Part shown: one piece after another, positions 36,246 through 44,924 of the stretch
Layout: each line of letters begins with the position of its first letter
How positions within the stretch are numbered: the stretch's first letter is position 1
Source of the DNA: Acinetobacter sichuanensis
GTDB lineage: Bacteria > Pseudomonadota > Gammaproteobacteria > Pseudomonadales > Moraxellaceae
Reading direction: 5' to 3'
NCBI RefSeq assembly: GCF_003024515.2
Contig: NZ_PYIX02000001.1
Coordinates: 235,896-299,895, forward strand
DNA: 64,000 nucleotides
Notes under the pieces: generated by a model
What the model was told of the DNA's origin: nothing
The model's database searches: none
What the model saw: the letters and a program-made list of their open reading frames with translations, nothing else
Translations under genes and position numbers: made by a program

Positions 36246-37913
36246 ATGAAAGTAAAAAAATATGGTGCGCTATTGGTCTCAGTTTTGATGTGCTCACCTT
36301 TTGCCCTTGCAAAAAAACCAAATGTTCTCTTGATTGTGGCGGATGATGTTGGATTTTCTGATATTCAGCCTTTTGGTAGTGAGATTCAAACCCCAAATTT
36401 GCAAAAATTAGCACAACAAGGTGCAACACTTTCAAACTTTTATTCTGGTCCAACTTGTTCAGTGACACGTTCAATGTTGCTGACAGGTCAAGATAATCAT
36501 CAAGTTGGAATGGGGACAATGGCTGAACTCTTGCAGCCTGAGCATGAGGGGAATGAAGGTTATCAGGGAGTTTTGAATCATAAAGCTGCAACATTAGCAG
36601 AAATTTTACATCAAAATGGTTATCAATCTTTTATGAGTGGTAAATGGCATTTAGGTAAAAAACCAGAATTAATTCCGTCTGCACGTGGTTTTGATCAGTC
36701 ATTTGTTTTATTACAAGGTGGCGCTGGGCATTTTGATGAAACTCCACTTTTACTGAATTATGATCCGATTTATTTAGAAAATGGAAAAAAGGTGAGTTTA
36801 CCCAATGATTTTTATTCTACAGATTATTATACCAATAAAATGTTGAATTTTTTGGAAACATCACGTGATAAAGAAAAACCATTTTTTGCCTATTTAGCAT
36901 TAACTTCTGCACATTGGCCACTACAAGCTCCAGATCAATATATTGAAAAATATAAAGGTCAATATAAAGATGGCTATGAAGCGATTCGTCAAAATCGTTT
37001 AGCACGTTTAAAACAACAGGGTATCATTCCTCAAAATACTCAGGCTAATAATCCTTTTGAGCAACAATTAAAGCCTTGGGAAGCCTTAACAGCCGAGCAA
37101 CAAGCACGTGAAACAAAAGCGATGCAAGTTTATGCAGCCATGATTGACAACATGGATGCAAATATTGGAAAAATATTAAACTATCTTAAAGAAAAGAATG
37201 AGTTAGATAATACAATTGTATTGTTTATTTCTGATAATGGACCTGAAGTTTCTGATATTCAAGGACTAGATGAAAGTGACGGTTTTATGGCATGGGTAAA
37301 CTCTTCATTTGATAATTCACTTGAAAATATGGGACGTAAAGGTTCATATATCGCGTTGGGTCCACAATGGGCACAAGTTGCAGCGACACCATATCCATAT
37401 ACCAAAGGGTTTTTAGCTGATGGTGGAATTCATGTCCCTGCGATTATGAGTTATCCAAAGAAAATTCCAGCAGGTATTATGAAAAATGAAAATCTGCATG
37501 TTATGGATTTTGTACCTACAGTTCTAGATTATGCAGGTATTCGTCATGTACAGCAGGATAAAAGTTTAAAATTTGAGGGTGTTTCATTTGCAAATATTTT
37601 TAAAAATAAGCAGTTAAAAAATCGGACACTTAATTGGGAGTTTAATAACCGTAAAGTGATACATGATCGTAACTGGGTGTTGCTTGAACAAGCAAAACCT
37701 TATGGAACAGGCTCATGGCAGCTTTTTAACCGTGATACTGACCCTGCAATGAAAGTTGATGTGGCACAACAGTTTCCTGAACAAGTGACGAAAATGAGTA
37801 AACAATGGCAACAATATGCCAAACGAGTGGGTGTTGTTGAAGCGCCTGCGCGTTATAACTACACACAACGCATTTGTTTTTATGGTGATTGTATTGGGCA
37901 ACCTGAAAAATAG
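36246..37913 (+). CDS. Periplasmic type I arylsulfatase with variant formylglycine motif
   Basis: A 555-residue sulfatase with a signal peptide (SPFALA-KK), close in length to Pseudomonas AtsA (about 530). Metal ligands are seen in LLIVADDVGFSD and in the distal LFISDNGPE; GKWHLGK and ALTSAHWPL are also conserved. The formylglycine site reads Cys71-Ser-Val-Thr-Arg75 before SMLLTG, where Pro or Ala is normal at the third position. It should hydrolyse aryl sulfate esters. The operator-like site at the head of the operon suggests that the released phenol enters the 4-hydroxyphenylacetate route. No formylglycine-generating enzyme gene is in the window. Confidence 0.88.
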   Translation: MKVKKYGALLVSVLMCSPFALAKKPNVLLIVADDVGFSDIQPFGSEIQTPNLQKLAQQGATLSNFYSGPTCSVTRSMLLTGQDNHQVGMGTMAELLQPEHEGNEGYQGVLNHKAATLAEILHQNGYQSFMSGKWHLGKKPELIPSARGFDQSFVLLQGGAGHFDETPLLLNYDPIYLENGKKVSLPNDFYSTDYYTNKMLNFLETSRDKEKPFFAYLALTSAHWPLQAPDQYIEKYKGQYKDGYEAIRQNRLARLKQQGIIPQNTQANNPFEQQLKPWEALTAEQQARETKAMQVYAAMIDNMDANIGKILNYLKEKNELDNTIVLFISDNGPEVSDIQGLDESDGFMAWVNSSFDNSLENMGRKGSYIALGPQWAQVAATPYPYTKGFLADGGIHVPAIMSYPKKIPAGIMKNENLHVMDFVPTVLDYAGIRHVQQDKSLKFEGVSFANIFKNKQLKNRTLNWEFNNRKVIHDRNWVLLEQAKPYGTGSWQLFNRDTDPAMKVDVAQQFPEQVTKMSKQWQQYAKRVGVVEAPARYNYTQRICFYGDCIGQPEK

Positions 37914-37944
37914 TATTTGATAGAAAATTAATCTTTGACGATGG

Positions 37945-37980
37945 TCTAGGCTTTATTTGACTATAAAGCCTAGATTTTAT
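37945..37980 (+). terminator. Terminator of the porin-arylsulfatase operon
   Basis: TCTAGGCTTTA (37945-37955) pairs with TAAAGCCTAGA (37964-37974), followed by TTTTATTT. The remainder of the gap up to 38216 is AT-rich and shows no gene. Confidence 0.9.
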
Positions 37981-38216
37981 TTAAGTATATGAAACTATAA
38001 AAATAATAAATTTTTCACATAAAAAACTCAGAAAGGTATTTTTAACCATTGATGATCATCGCTTTTGGTGGGTATTTTGTAGTCAGATAAATTTTGCTCA
38101 GTATTTATGGATAGAATCAAGCAAAGTTCAGATGATTTTTTATTGAGTTATGGTCTGCATAGAAAATAGGTAGTTGTTAAATTCATCAGTTAAAACAAAA
38201 TTAAACAGGGAAAGTT

Positions 38217-40604
38217 ATGATGCAACATGATGAGCAAATCAGTGAAAGTACTAAAGTTAGAGTCTATTCTAAAATTGAGCCTTATCATCATGCTGCAGGT
38301 GGTTGGGGGGCTTTACTGAGTGTTGCGCGTAACTTGAAAAAGCAAGCAGTGGTCACAAGAGGGGCGATTACTTTATTGAATGCCAACCAACCCACTGGAT
38401 TTGATTGTCCGGGGTGTGCGTGGCCAGAGCAAAAACATACGCATACCTTTAACTTTTGTGAAAATGGTGCAAAAGCAATCGCTTTTGAAGCCACCAGTAA
38501 ACGTGTTGATGCTCAGTTTTTTGCTGGACATTCAGTGTCATGGTTAAAGCAACAAAGTGATTATTTTTTAGAATCACAAGGTCGTTTGACTGAACCTATG
38601 TACTATGACGCTAAGACAGACCATTATGTACCCATCAGTTGGGACGCTGCATTTGAACTTGTCGCAAAAAAACTAAATGCTTTAGCGCATCCAGACCAAG
38701 CCACATTTTATACATCAGGGCGTACCAGTAATGAAGCCGCTTTTTTATATCAGCTTTTTGTGCGAAGTTTTGGAACCAATAACTTTCCAGACTGCTCCAA
38801 TATGTGCCATGAAGCCACCAGTGTTGGTTTAGGCGATACCATTGGTCTGGGTAAAGGTACTGTGACTCTAGAAGATTTTGAACATACAGATGCAATATTT
38901 ATCTTTGGGCAAAATCCAGGCACGAACCATCCACGAATGTTAAGCACTTTGAGTGCTGCTTATAAACGTGGTGTGAATATTATTTCAATTAATCCTTTGA
39001 AAGAAAGAGGCTTACAGCGTTTTCAAGATCCGCAAAATAAATTGGAAATGATCACCAATGGCAGTACCCCGATCAGTCGTAATTATTTTCAGCCAAAGAT
39101 TGGAGGGGATTATGCGGTTTTAGTGGGAATGTTTAAGCATTTGTATGAGTGGGATCAAGAAGCAAAAAAATCGGGACAAGCGACTATTTTTGATGAGGCT
39201 TTTATTGTCCAAAATACTGCATATTTTGATGATATTTTACAAGAAGTTGCTGCAACTGCATGGCAAGATATTCATGCACATACGGGTCTCACTGAGCCAG
39301 AATTACTGCAACTCGCACAGATGTTTAAAGATGCCAAACGCGTTATCTTTTGTTGGGGAATGGGGATGACACAGCATCGTCATGGGGTTGCCAATATCCA
39401 TATGTTAAGTAATTTATTACTGAGTCGTGGTCATATTGGACGTCAAGGTGCTGGAGCATGTCCTGTACGTGGTCATAGTAATGTGCAAGGTGATCGTACA
39501 ATGGGGATCAATGAGCATCCTTCAGATGCTTTGTTAGATCGATTAGAGCAAGTTTTTGCAACACCATTTCCACGTAAACATGGTTTAGGCGTGGTAGAAA
39601 GTATTAAAGCCATGGCAGAAAAACGCATTAAAGTCTTTTTTGCGATGGGAGGAAATTTTTCTGAAGCAACCCCAGATACACACTATACGTATTATGCACT
39701 GAAGCAGTGCGAACTGACCGCACATGTAGCAACTAAGTTAAATCGAAGCCATTTAACCTGTGGTCAAGAGGCATTAATTCTGCCATGTCTGGGACGTACT
39801 GAGCTAGACCTACAAGTACATGGTCAGCAATCGATTTCAGTTGAAGATTCGATGAGTAATGTACATTTATCCGCAGGGCGTAATGAGCCTGCTTCAGAAA
39901 TGTTACTTTCAGAGCCTGATATCGTGGCGCGTTTGGCTGAAAAAGTCTTAGCGAACAGTAGCATAAAATGGCGTTGGTATATTGAAAGTTATGATCGTAT
40001 ACGTGATGCGATTGCAGAAGTTTTTGATGATTTTAAAGATTTTAATCAAAGAGTGTATCAACCTGGTGGATTCCATTTGGAGCATCCTGCAAATATTCAT
40101 CATTGGCGTACGCAAACGGGTAAAGCCCAATTTATGATCACGCCATTAAAAGCGGTGTATGAAGATACCGAGCATCAATTTAGTGCGCAATATCAACAAC
40201 AAAAAGTCTATACCCTCATGACCATGCGTTCTCATGATCAATACAACACAACTTTATATGGGCTTGATGATCGTTATCGTGGTGTGTTCGGATTGCGACG
40301 CGTATTGTTTATGAATGAACTGGATATTGCAGAGGCTGGATTGGTTGCAGATCAATATGTTGATATTGAGAGTATTTTTTCTGATGGTGTAAAGCGTATC
40401 GTCCACCAGTTCAGAATAGTTTCCTATGATATTCCCCGTGGGTGTTTGGGTGCATATTATCCTGAAACGAATCCTTTAGTGGCTTTGAGTAGCCATGATC
40501 AACGTGCCAAAATCCCTGCTTCAAAAAATATTCCAGTGATTTTACATCCAACTTCTGCACCAACGGATTCAACTAATTTAGAGCCAGCCGCATTGGAGAG
40601 TTGA
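38217..40604 (+). CDS. FdhF/YdeP-family molybdopterin oxidoreductase
   Basis: A 795-residue cytoplasmic molybdenum enzyme of the YdeP group within the DMSO reductase/formate dehydrogenase superfamily. CPGCAWPEQ...FNFCENGAKA near the N-terminus gives three closely placed cysteines of the kind that bind an iron-sulfur cluster in this group. NFPDCSNMCHEATSVGLGDTIG covers the molybdenum-ligand region, and TMRSHDQYNTTLYG belongs to the cofactor-binding C-terminal domain. YdeP is associated with acid resistance in E. coli, but its reaction is not established. FdhD, encoded 2 bases downstream, normally sulfurates formate dehydrogenase-type cofactors, which fits. No dedicated electron-transfer subunit is adjacent. 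Confidence 0.86.
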   Translation: MMQHDEQISESTKVRVYSKIEPYHHAAGGWGALLSVARNLKKQAVVTRGAITLLNANQPTGFDCPGCAWPEQKHTHTFNFCENGAKAIAFEATSKRVDAQFFAGHSVSWLKQQSDYFLESQGRLTEPMYYDAKTDHYVPISWDAAFELVAKKLNALAHPDQATFYTSGRTSNEAAFLYQLFVRSFGTNNFPDCSNMCHEATSVGLGDTIGLGKGTVTLEDFEHTDAIFIFGQNPGTNHPRMLSTLSAAYKRGVNIISINPLKERGLQRFQDPQNKLEMITNGSTPISRNYFQPKIGGDYAVLVGMFKHLYEWDQEAKKSGQATIFDEAFIVQNTAYFDDILQEVAATAWQDIHAHTGLTEPELLQLAQMFKDAKRVIFCWGMGMTQHRHGVANIHMLSNLLLSRGHIGRQGAGACPVRGHSNVQGDRTMGINEHPSDALLDRLEQVFATPFPRKHGLGVVESIKAMAEKRIKVFFAMGGNFSEATPDTHYTYYALKQCELTAHVATKLNRSHLTCGQEALILPCLGRTELDLQVHGQQSISVEDSMSNVHLSAGRNEPASEMLLSEPDIVARLAEKVLANSSIKWRWYIESYDRIRDAIAEVFDDFKDFNQRVYQPGGFHLEHPANIHHWRTQTGKAQFMITPLKAVYEDTEHQFSAQYQQQKVYTLMTMRSHDQYNTTLYGLDDRYRGVFGLRRVLFMNELDIAEAGLVADQYVDIESIFSDGVKRIVHQFRIVSYDIPRGCLGAYYPETNPLVALSSHDQRAKIPASKNIPVILHPTSAPTDSTNLEPAALES

Positions 40605-40605
40605 T

Positions 40606-41451
40606 ATGCAGATATTGAGTGATGAGATGCATGGGCAAGCCGTATTACAACCGTCAGAACAGTTGATGGCAGCACAATTGCATTGTGTGGTGCAATATCG
40701 TGACCAACAAGTATTTCATAAACAAGAACATATTTTTCAAGAAGTTGCAGTGGCATTGGTTTATAACGGAATTAGTCATGTTGTGATGATGATGACCGCA
40801 GTAAATTTAACCGAGTTTGCAATTGGTTTTAGCCTGTCAGAAGGAATTATTTCTGACCTAAGTGCGTTATATGCAATCGAAATACAGCAGCATCAGGAGG
40901 GGGTTAGCATCGAAATGACAATTTCTGCACGTGCCTTTGCTTTATTAAAACAGCAGCGCCGTAATATGACTGGGCGAAGTGGTTGTGGTTTATGTGGTAT
41001 TGAAAGTTTACAACAATTGCAGCTTGGAGCTGTTGTGAATACGCCATTTAATAAAAAATGGCTCGGCGAAATTGAGTCTGCAATTGGTCAATTTAATGAT
41101 AAACAAGTACTTGGCAGCTTAACAGGTGCAGCACATGCCGCCGCATGGGTGGAAGATGGTATCGTTATTGCATTATGCGAAGATGTTGGTCGCCATAATG
41201 CTTTAGATAAGCTTTTGGGTTATATGGCAAAACATGAGATTGATGTTACACAAGGTTTTGTACTGATGAGCAGCCGTGCCAGTTATGAATTAATTCGAAA
41301 ATGTGTGCAATTCAATATTGCCATGCTTGCCACCATTTCTGCACCTAGTAGTTTAGCGATTGATTTGGCTCAACAAGCAGGCTTAACGTTAGCAAGTTTT
41401 TGTCGTGAACAGCGGTTTTCAGTCTATACCCAACTGCCTCATTTGACTTAG
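40606..41451 (+). CDS. fdhD: Formate dehydrogenase accessory sulfurtransferase
   Basis: A 281-residue FdhD. It passes sulfur from a cysteine desulfurase to the molybdenum cofactor of formate dehydrogenase-like enzymes. GRSGCGLCGIESL contains the Cys-x-x-Cys pair needed for transfer, and EDVGRHNALDKLLG is the hallmark loop. The start is one base after the stop of the YdeP-like gene, implying tight coupling and a specific client. Confidence 0.93.
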   Translation: MQILSDEMHGQAVLQPSEQLMAAQLHCVVQYRDQQVFHKQEHIFQEVAVALVYNGISHVVMMMTAVNLTEFAIGFSLSEGIISDLSALYAIEIQQHQEGVSIEMTISARAFALLKQQRRNMTGRSGCGLCGIESLQQLQLGAVVNTPFNKKWLGEIESAIGQFNDKQVLGSLTGAAHAAAWVEDGIVIALCEDVGRHNALDKLLGYMAKHEIDVTQGFVLMSSRASYELIRKCVQFNIAMLATISAPSSLAIDLAQQAGLTLASFCREQRFSVYTQLPHLT

Positions 41452-41471
41452 CCGTAGAGGGTTGATTTTAA

Positions 41472-42125
41472 ATGTTAAAAAATATTAATAATGAAATAAA
41501 ATCAATGTTGAAAAATGATTTTCCTCAAACCGATTTAGTGATCTTGGCGGGTGGTCAAGCTCGACGCATGCAAGGGAAAAATAAGTTATTAATGAATTTT
41601 GATGGGCAAATCCAGTTAGAAAAAATCTGTCAGCATTTTCGGCAAGATGTTGCCAAAATTTGGGTGAATAGTCATCGGGATGATGAGGAATATCAAAAAA
41701 TTGATAAAAATATTGCGTGTTTTACAGATGAATGCACAGGTTTTTTAGGACCATTGATTGGCATGATAAGTGCTTGGCAATATACAACAGCAGATTATGT
41801 ATTGTTTATTCCGTGTGATATTACACAGATTCCAATAGATATTTTGCAAAAACTTCATTTACGACTTGAGCAGTCTAGCAATAGTGCTGTGGTGTATGTG
41901 CAGTTTAATCAAGATGCTTTATATCCGTTTTGTTTAATGAAGCGTGAAGCGTTGCCAGTGCTCAAAAAACAAATGCAACAACAGCAAGGTAGTTTGAAGC
42001 AGAGTTTTAAGTTGCTGAATGGCAAAGCACTTTGTATAGAACAAGCTGACAATTATGTACATAGTCTCAATTCAATGGATGAATTGAAACAATATCAACA
42101 ACTTTCGTCGTTTAATTTGAGTTGA
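41472..42125 (+). CDS. mobA: Molybdenum cofactor guanylyltransferase
   Basis: A 217-residue nucleotidyltransferase that adds GMP to molybdopterin, forming the bis-MGD cofactor needed by the preceding oxidoreductase. LVILAGGQARRMQGKNK is the GTP-binding signature, and IPCDITQIP holds the metal-binding Asp. Length fits MobA (about 195-220). Members of the family without mobB nearby are common. Confidence 0.9.
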   Translation: MLKNINNEIKSMLKNDFPQTDLVILAGGQARRMQGKNKLLMNFDGQIQLEKICQHFRQDVAKIWVNSHRDDEEYQKIDKNIACFTDECTGFLGPLIGMISAWQYTTADYVLFIPCDITQIPIDILQKLHLRLEQSSNSAVVYVQFNQDALYPFCLMKREALPVLKKQMQQQQGSLKQSFKLLNGKALCIEQADNYVHSLNSMDELKQYQQLSSFNLS

Positions 42126-42167
42126 ACATACGAATCATTTTGAAAATCAGGATTGGAGAAATTGCTC

Positions 42168-43175
42168 ATGCAAAGGATGAACTCCATTTGGGTGGACCAA
42201 TTCGGAAGAGAAAAAAGAAAACTGAGAATTTCAGTTACTGATCGTTGTAATTTTAAATGTCAGTATTGCATGCCTGAACATCCTGAATGGATGAATAAAA
42301 AGCATCTTTTGGATTTTGAGTCTTTATATCAGTTTTGTGAATTGATGGTACAAGGCGGAATAGAGCATATTCGTCTTACAGGCGGCGAGCCGCTGATGCG
42401 TCAAGGAATTGTTCATTTTATTCAACAATTACAACAGTTAAAGTCGCAAGGCTTAAAACGTGTTGCGATGACAAGTAATGCGCATTATCTCAAAAAATAT
42501 GCACAAGCACTTAAAAATGCAGGTTTGGATGATATTAATATCAGCCTAGATAGTCTAGATGCAACACAGTTTCAGCAGATGACGAAAAGTAGTTTAGCAC
42601 CTGTACTTGCAGGAGTTGAGCAAGCTTTAGACGTTGGGCTAAAAGTTAAAATCAATACTGTGTTGATGAAAGGGATCAATGACTCACAAATTTTGCCCTT
42701 GATTGAATGGGCACAGCAAAAACAGATCATGCTACGGTTCATTGAATATATGCCTTTGGATGGTGATGCAAAATGGCATCGCCATGAAGTAGTCACAGAA
42801 CAAGACATATTAAATGTGGTGGCTGAAAAATATCGAATAGATGCAATTCCTCAAAATCATGAACCTGCACGTTATTATCATTTAGATTCAAACTATGTCA
42901 TTGGAATTATTTCAACCATTAGTCATTCATTTTGCGGTGCTTGTGATCGTATTCGTTTGACTGCAAATGGTGAACTTTATAATTGTTTGTTTGCAATTCA
43001 TGGCTTGTCATTAAAAGATGAAATTTCAACTTGGCGACATAAGCCAACCATACAGGCGACAGCAGAATTAACGCAAAAGATTCAACAGTATATTTGGCAT
43101 AAAGCAGCAGGTTTTCATGAAATTCAGGCAAAACAACAATCACGTAAAATTACCATGCATATGTTAGGGGGATAA
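42168..43175 (+). CDS. moaA: GTP 3',8-cyclase MoaA
   Basis: A 335-residue radical-SAM enzyme for the first step of molybdopterin synthesis. Cys27-x3-Cys31-x2-Cys34 binds the SAM cluster. The C-terminal cluster ligands are in FCGACDRIRLTANGELYNCL, and the protein ends in the required Gly-Gly (MHMLGG). GGAG 9 bases upstream supports ATG 42168 over a TTG at 42153. The gene is followed 7 bases later by moaD. Confidence 0.95.
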   Translation: MQRMNSIWVDQFGREKRKLRISVTDRCNFKCQYCMPEHPEWMNKKHLLDFESLYQFCELMVQGGIEHIRLTGGEPLMRQGIVHFIQQLQQLKSQGLKRVAMTSNAHYLKKYAQALKNAGLDDINISLDSLDATQFQQMTKSSLAPVLAGVEQALDVGLKVKINTVLMKGINDSQILPLIEWAQQKQIMLRFIEYMPLDGDAKWHRHEVVTEQDILNVVAEKYRIDAIPQNHEPARYYHLDSNYVIGIISTISHSFCGACDRIRLTANGELYNCLFAIHGLSLKDEISTWRHKPTIQATAELTQKIQQYIWHKAAGFHEIQAKQQSRKITMHMLGG

Positions 43176-43182
43176 ATTAGTG

Positions 43183-43434
43183 ATGATCAAAGTTCAAATC
43201 GAAGCTTATGGTGCAGTGACTCAGTTTTTACCTAGCGCATTAATGATAGATATGAAGACGAAACAATCACTTCAAGTAGAACAGGTACTTGATGAAGTGA
43301 TTCGCCAGTACCCTCAAGCAGAACAAGCGATTCAAAAATGTGCATGTGCAATTGGTGATGAGATGATCGCACGTCAAGCCTTGCTAGAGCGAGATTGTAC
43401 TTTAGTGCTGTTGTCACCTGTCGCAGGAGGATGA
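43183..43434 (+). CDS. moaD: Molybdopterin synthase small subunit
   Basis: An 83-residue ubiquitin-like sulfur carrier ending in VAGG, whose terminal Gly is thiocarboxylated and inserted into MoaE. The codons for the final GG also form the ribosome-binding site of moaE. Start choice is uncertain: GTG 43180 or ATG 43183, one residue apart. Confidence 0.92.
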   Translation: MIKVQIEAYGAVTQFLPSALMIDMKTKQSLQVEQVLDEVIRQYPQAEQAIQKCACAIGDEMIARQALLERDCTLVLLSPVAGG

Positions 43435-43435
43435 A

Positions 43436-43939
43436 ATGACTTTTGCTCGTATTCAAAATACACCGCTAGATATGAATGATTTTGCAGTGATTGAGCAATT
43501 TCCCCGTTGCGGTGGAATCGGTATTTTTATTGGGACAGTGCGAAATCACCATGAAGGACGTAGTGTAGAGGCTTTAAAGTACACAGCATATGCACCGATT
43601 GCAGAGAAGATGATTCGACAAATTGAGCTGGATATTCAAATCAAATATCAAGTGGAATATGTCAGGGTAATTCATCGAGTTGGGTATTTGGCAATTGGAG
43701 AAAAAGCCATTATTGCAATTGCTTATGCAGCGCATCGTCGTGAAGCTTTTGCCGCTTGTGAAGAAGCAGTCGAACGTGTTAAACACGAAGTGCCTGTATG
43801 GAAAGAAGAATTTTATACAGATGGTACCCATCAGTTTGTTTCAGGTTGTTGTATTCGCAAAGACTATGATGAGCAGCAAACTCATCAACATCAACATCAA
43901 CATCAACATCAAGCACATTCACATCATGAACATGGATGA
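43436..43939 (+). CDS. moaE: Molybdopterin synthase large subunit with His-rich tail
   Basis: A 167-residue MoaE that transfers two sulfurs to cyclic pyranopterin monophosphate. GGIGIFIGTVRNHHEGRSV and the later HRVGYLAIGEKAIIAIAYAAHRREAFAA segment (given here only as a landmark near residues 80-110) are typical, and PVWKEEF marks the catalytic region. The usual length is about 150; here a tail of about 22 residues alternates His with Gln, then Ser, Ala and Glu. The tail is encoded by five CATCAA repeats and may bind metal such as zinc or nickel. It starts one base after the moaD stop. Confidence 0.93.
   Translation: MTFARIQNTPLDMNDFAVIEQFPRCGGIGIFIGTVRNHHEGRSVEALKYTAYAPIAEKMIRQIELDIQIKYQVEYVRVIHRVGYLAIGEKAIIAIAYAAHRREAFAACEEAVERVKHEVPVWKEEFYTDGTHQFVSGCCIRKDYDEQQTHQHQHQHQHQAHSHHEHG
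43883..43912 (+). repeat. Five tandem CATCAA units inside moaE
   Basis: A perfect 6-bp repeat, five copies, coding for His-Gln five times at the C-terminus of MoaE. Copy number could vary by slippage without changing frame. Confidence 0.95.
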
Positions 43940-44000
43940 ATGTAGATCAACAATCTAAAAACAGCATATATGTAAACCAAATAAAAGTACGGATAAATAA

Positions 44001-44924
44001 ATGAAAAATGTGGGTATGAAGGCTGAGAGTTATCGCATCGCAATTGCAACAGGGATTTTGCATGCACCACCGCATTGTATTGAATTATTAAGACAGGGAA
44101 ACACAGAAAAAGGTGATGCTTTAAAAACAGCACGTATTGCAGGAATTCTTGCGGCAAAACGTACAGATGAACTGATTCCACTTTGCCATCCTTTACCGAT
44201 TTATCGCGCTGATGTCGATTTTGAACTGCATGAAAAGCATGTGGAAATTATTGCAACAGTTGAAACGATTGGTCCTACAGGGGTTGAGATGGAGGCTTTG
44301 ACCGCGGTCAGTTTGGCAGGTTTGACACTGTACGATATGTTAAAACCACACTGTGAACCTGAAGACTTATGTTTAGACCAGTGTAAATTACAGAAAAAGA
44401 AAGGTGGAAAATCGCATTTTACTCGTGTATTGAAGGAGTCTTTGTCTGCTTCAATTATTGTGCTTTCTGATACTGTCGCATCAGGGAAAAAACCAGATAC
44501 AGCAGGGCAAAATGTTTTAGAAATTTTAGAAGAAGCCAATTTTAGCCAGATTCATTATCAAGTTATTCCAGACTCACCAGAACAATTATTGGCACTGATT
44601 GAACAGCAAAAAAATCAATATCCTTTGATTTTAACAGTAGGTGGCACAGGTCTAGGACCGAAAGATTTGACAGTAGAAACCTTGCAACCTTTATTAAAAC
44701 GTGAAATTCCGGGTTTAATGGAAGCTTCACGTAGTTTTGGGCAACGTCGTACGCCTTATGCTGCTTTAAGTCGGGGTGTCGCAGGTTATATTGAACAAAG
44801 TTTAGTGATTACCTTGCCGGGAAGTCGTCAGGGCGCGAAAGAGTCATTGACCGCAATTTTACCTGCCTTGGTGCATTTATTTGATGTACAAAAAAATATT
44901 CCACATGCAGGAGGTTATCAATAA
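44001..44924 (+). CDS. moaCB: Bifunctional MoaC-MoaB fusion
   Basis: A 307-residue fusion. Residues 1-145 are MoaC (cyclic pyranopterin monophosphate synthase): KGDALKTARIAGI, IPLCHPL, EMEALTAVSLAGLTLYDMLK carry the expected Lys, His, Glu, Asp and Lys residues. Residues 150-307 are a MoaB/Mog-type adenylyltransferase domain (ILSDTVASGKKPDTAG, TVGGTGLGPKDLT). The MoaC part starts about 10 residues later than usual, and an in-frame TAA directly before the ATG excludes extension. The fusion links early and late steps of cofactor synthesis in one chain. It overlaps moeA by one base. Confidence 0.93.
   Translation: MKNVGMKAESYRIAIATGILHAPPHCIELLRQGNTEKGDALKTARIAGILAAKRTDELIPLCHPLPIYRADVDFELHEKHVEIIATVETIGPTGVEMEALTAVSLAGLTLYDMLKPHCEPEDLCLDQCKLQKKKGGKSHFTRVLKESLSASIIVLSDTVASGKKPDTAGQNVLEILEEANFSQIHYQVIPDSPEQLLALIEQQKNQYPLILTVGGTGLGPKDLTVETLQPLLKREIPGLMEASRSFGQRRTPYAALSRGVAGYIEQSLVITLPGSRQGAKESLTAILPALVHLFDVQKNIPHAGGYQ

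Noticed and set aside
43883..43912. Short tandem repeat as a CRISPR array
   Set aside because: The units are 6 bp, contiguous and in frame inside moaE; there are no spacers.
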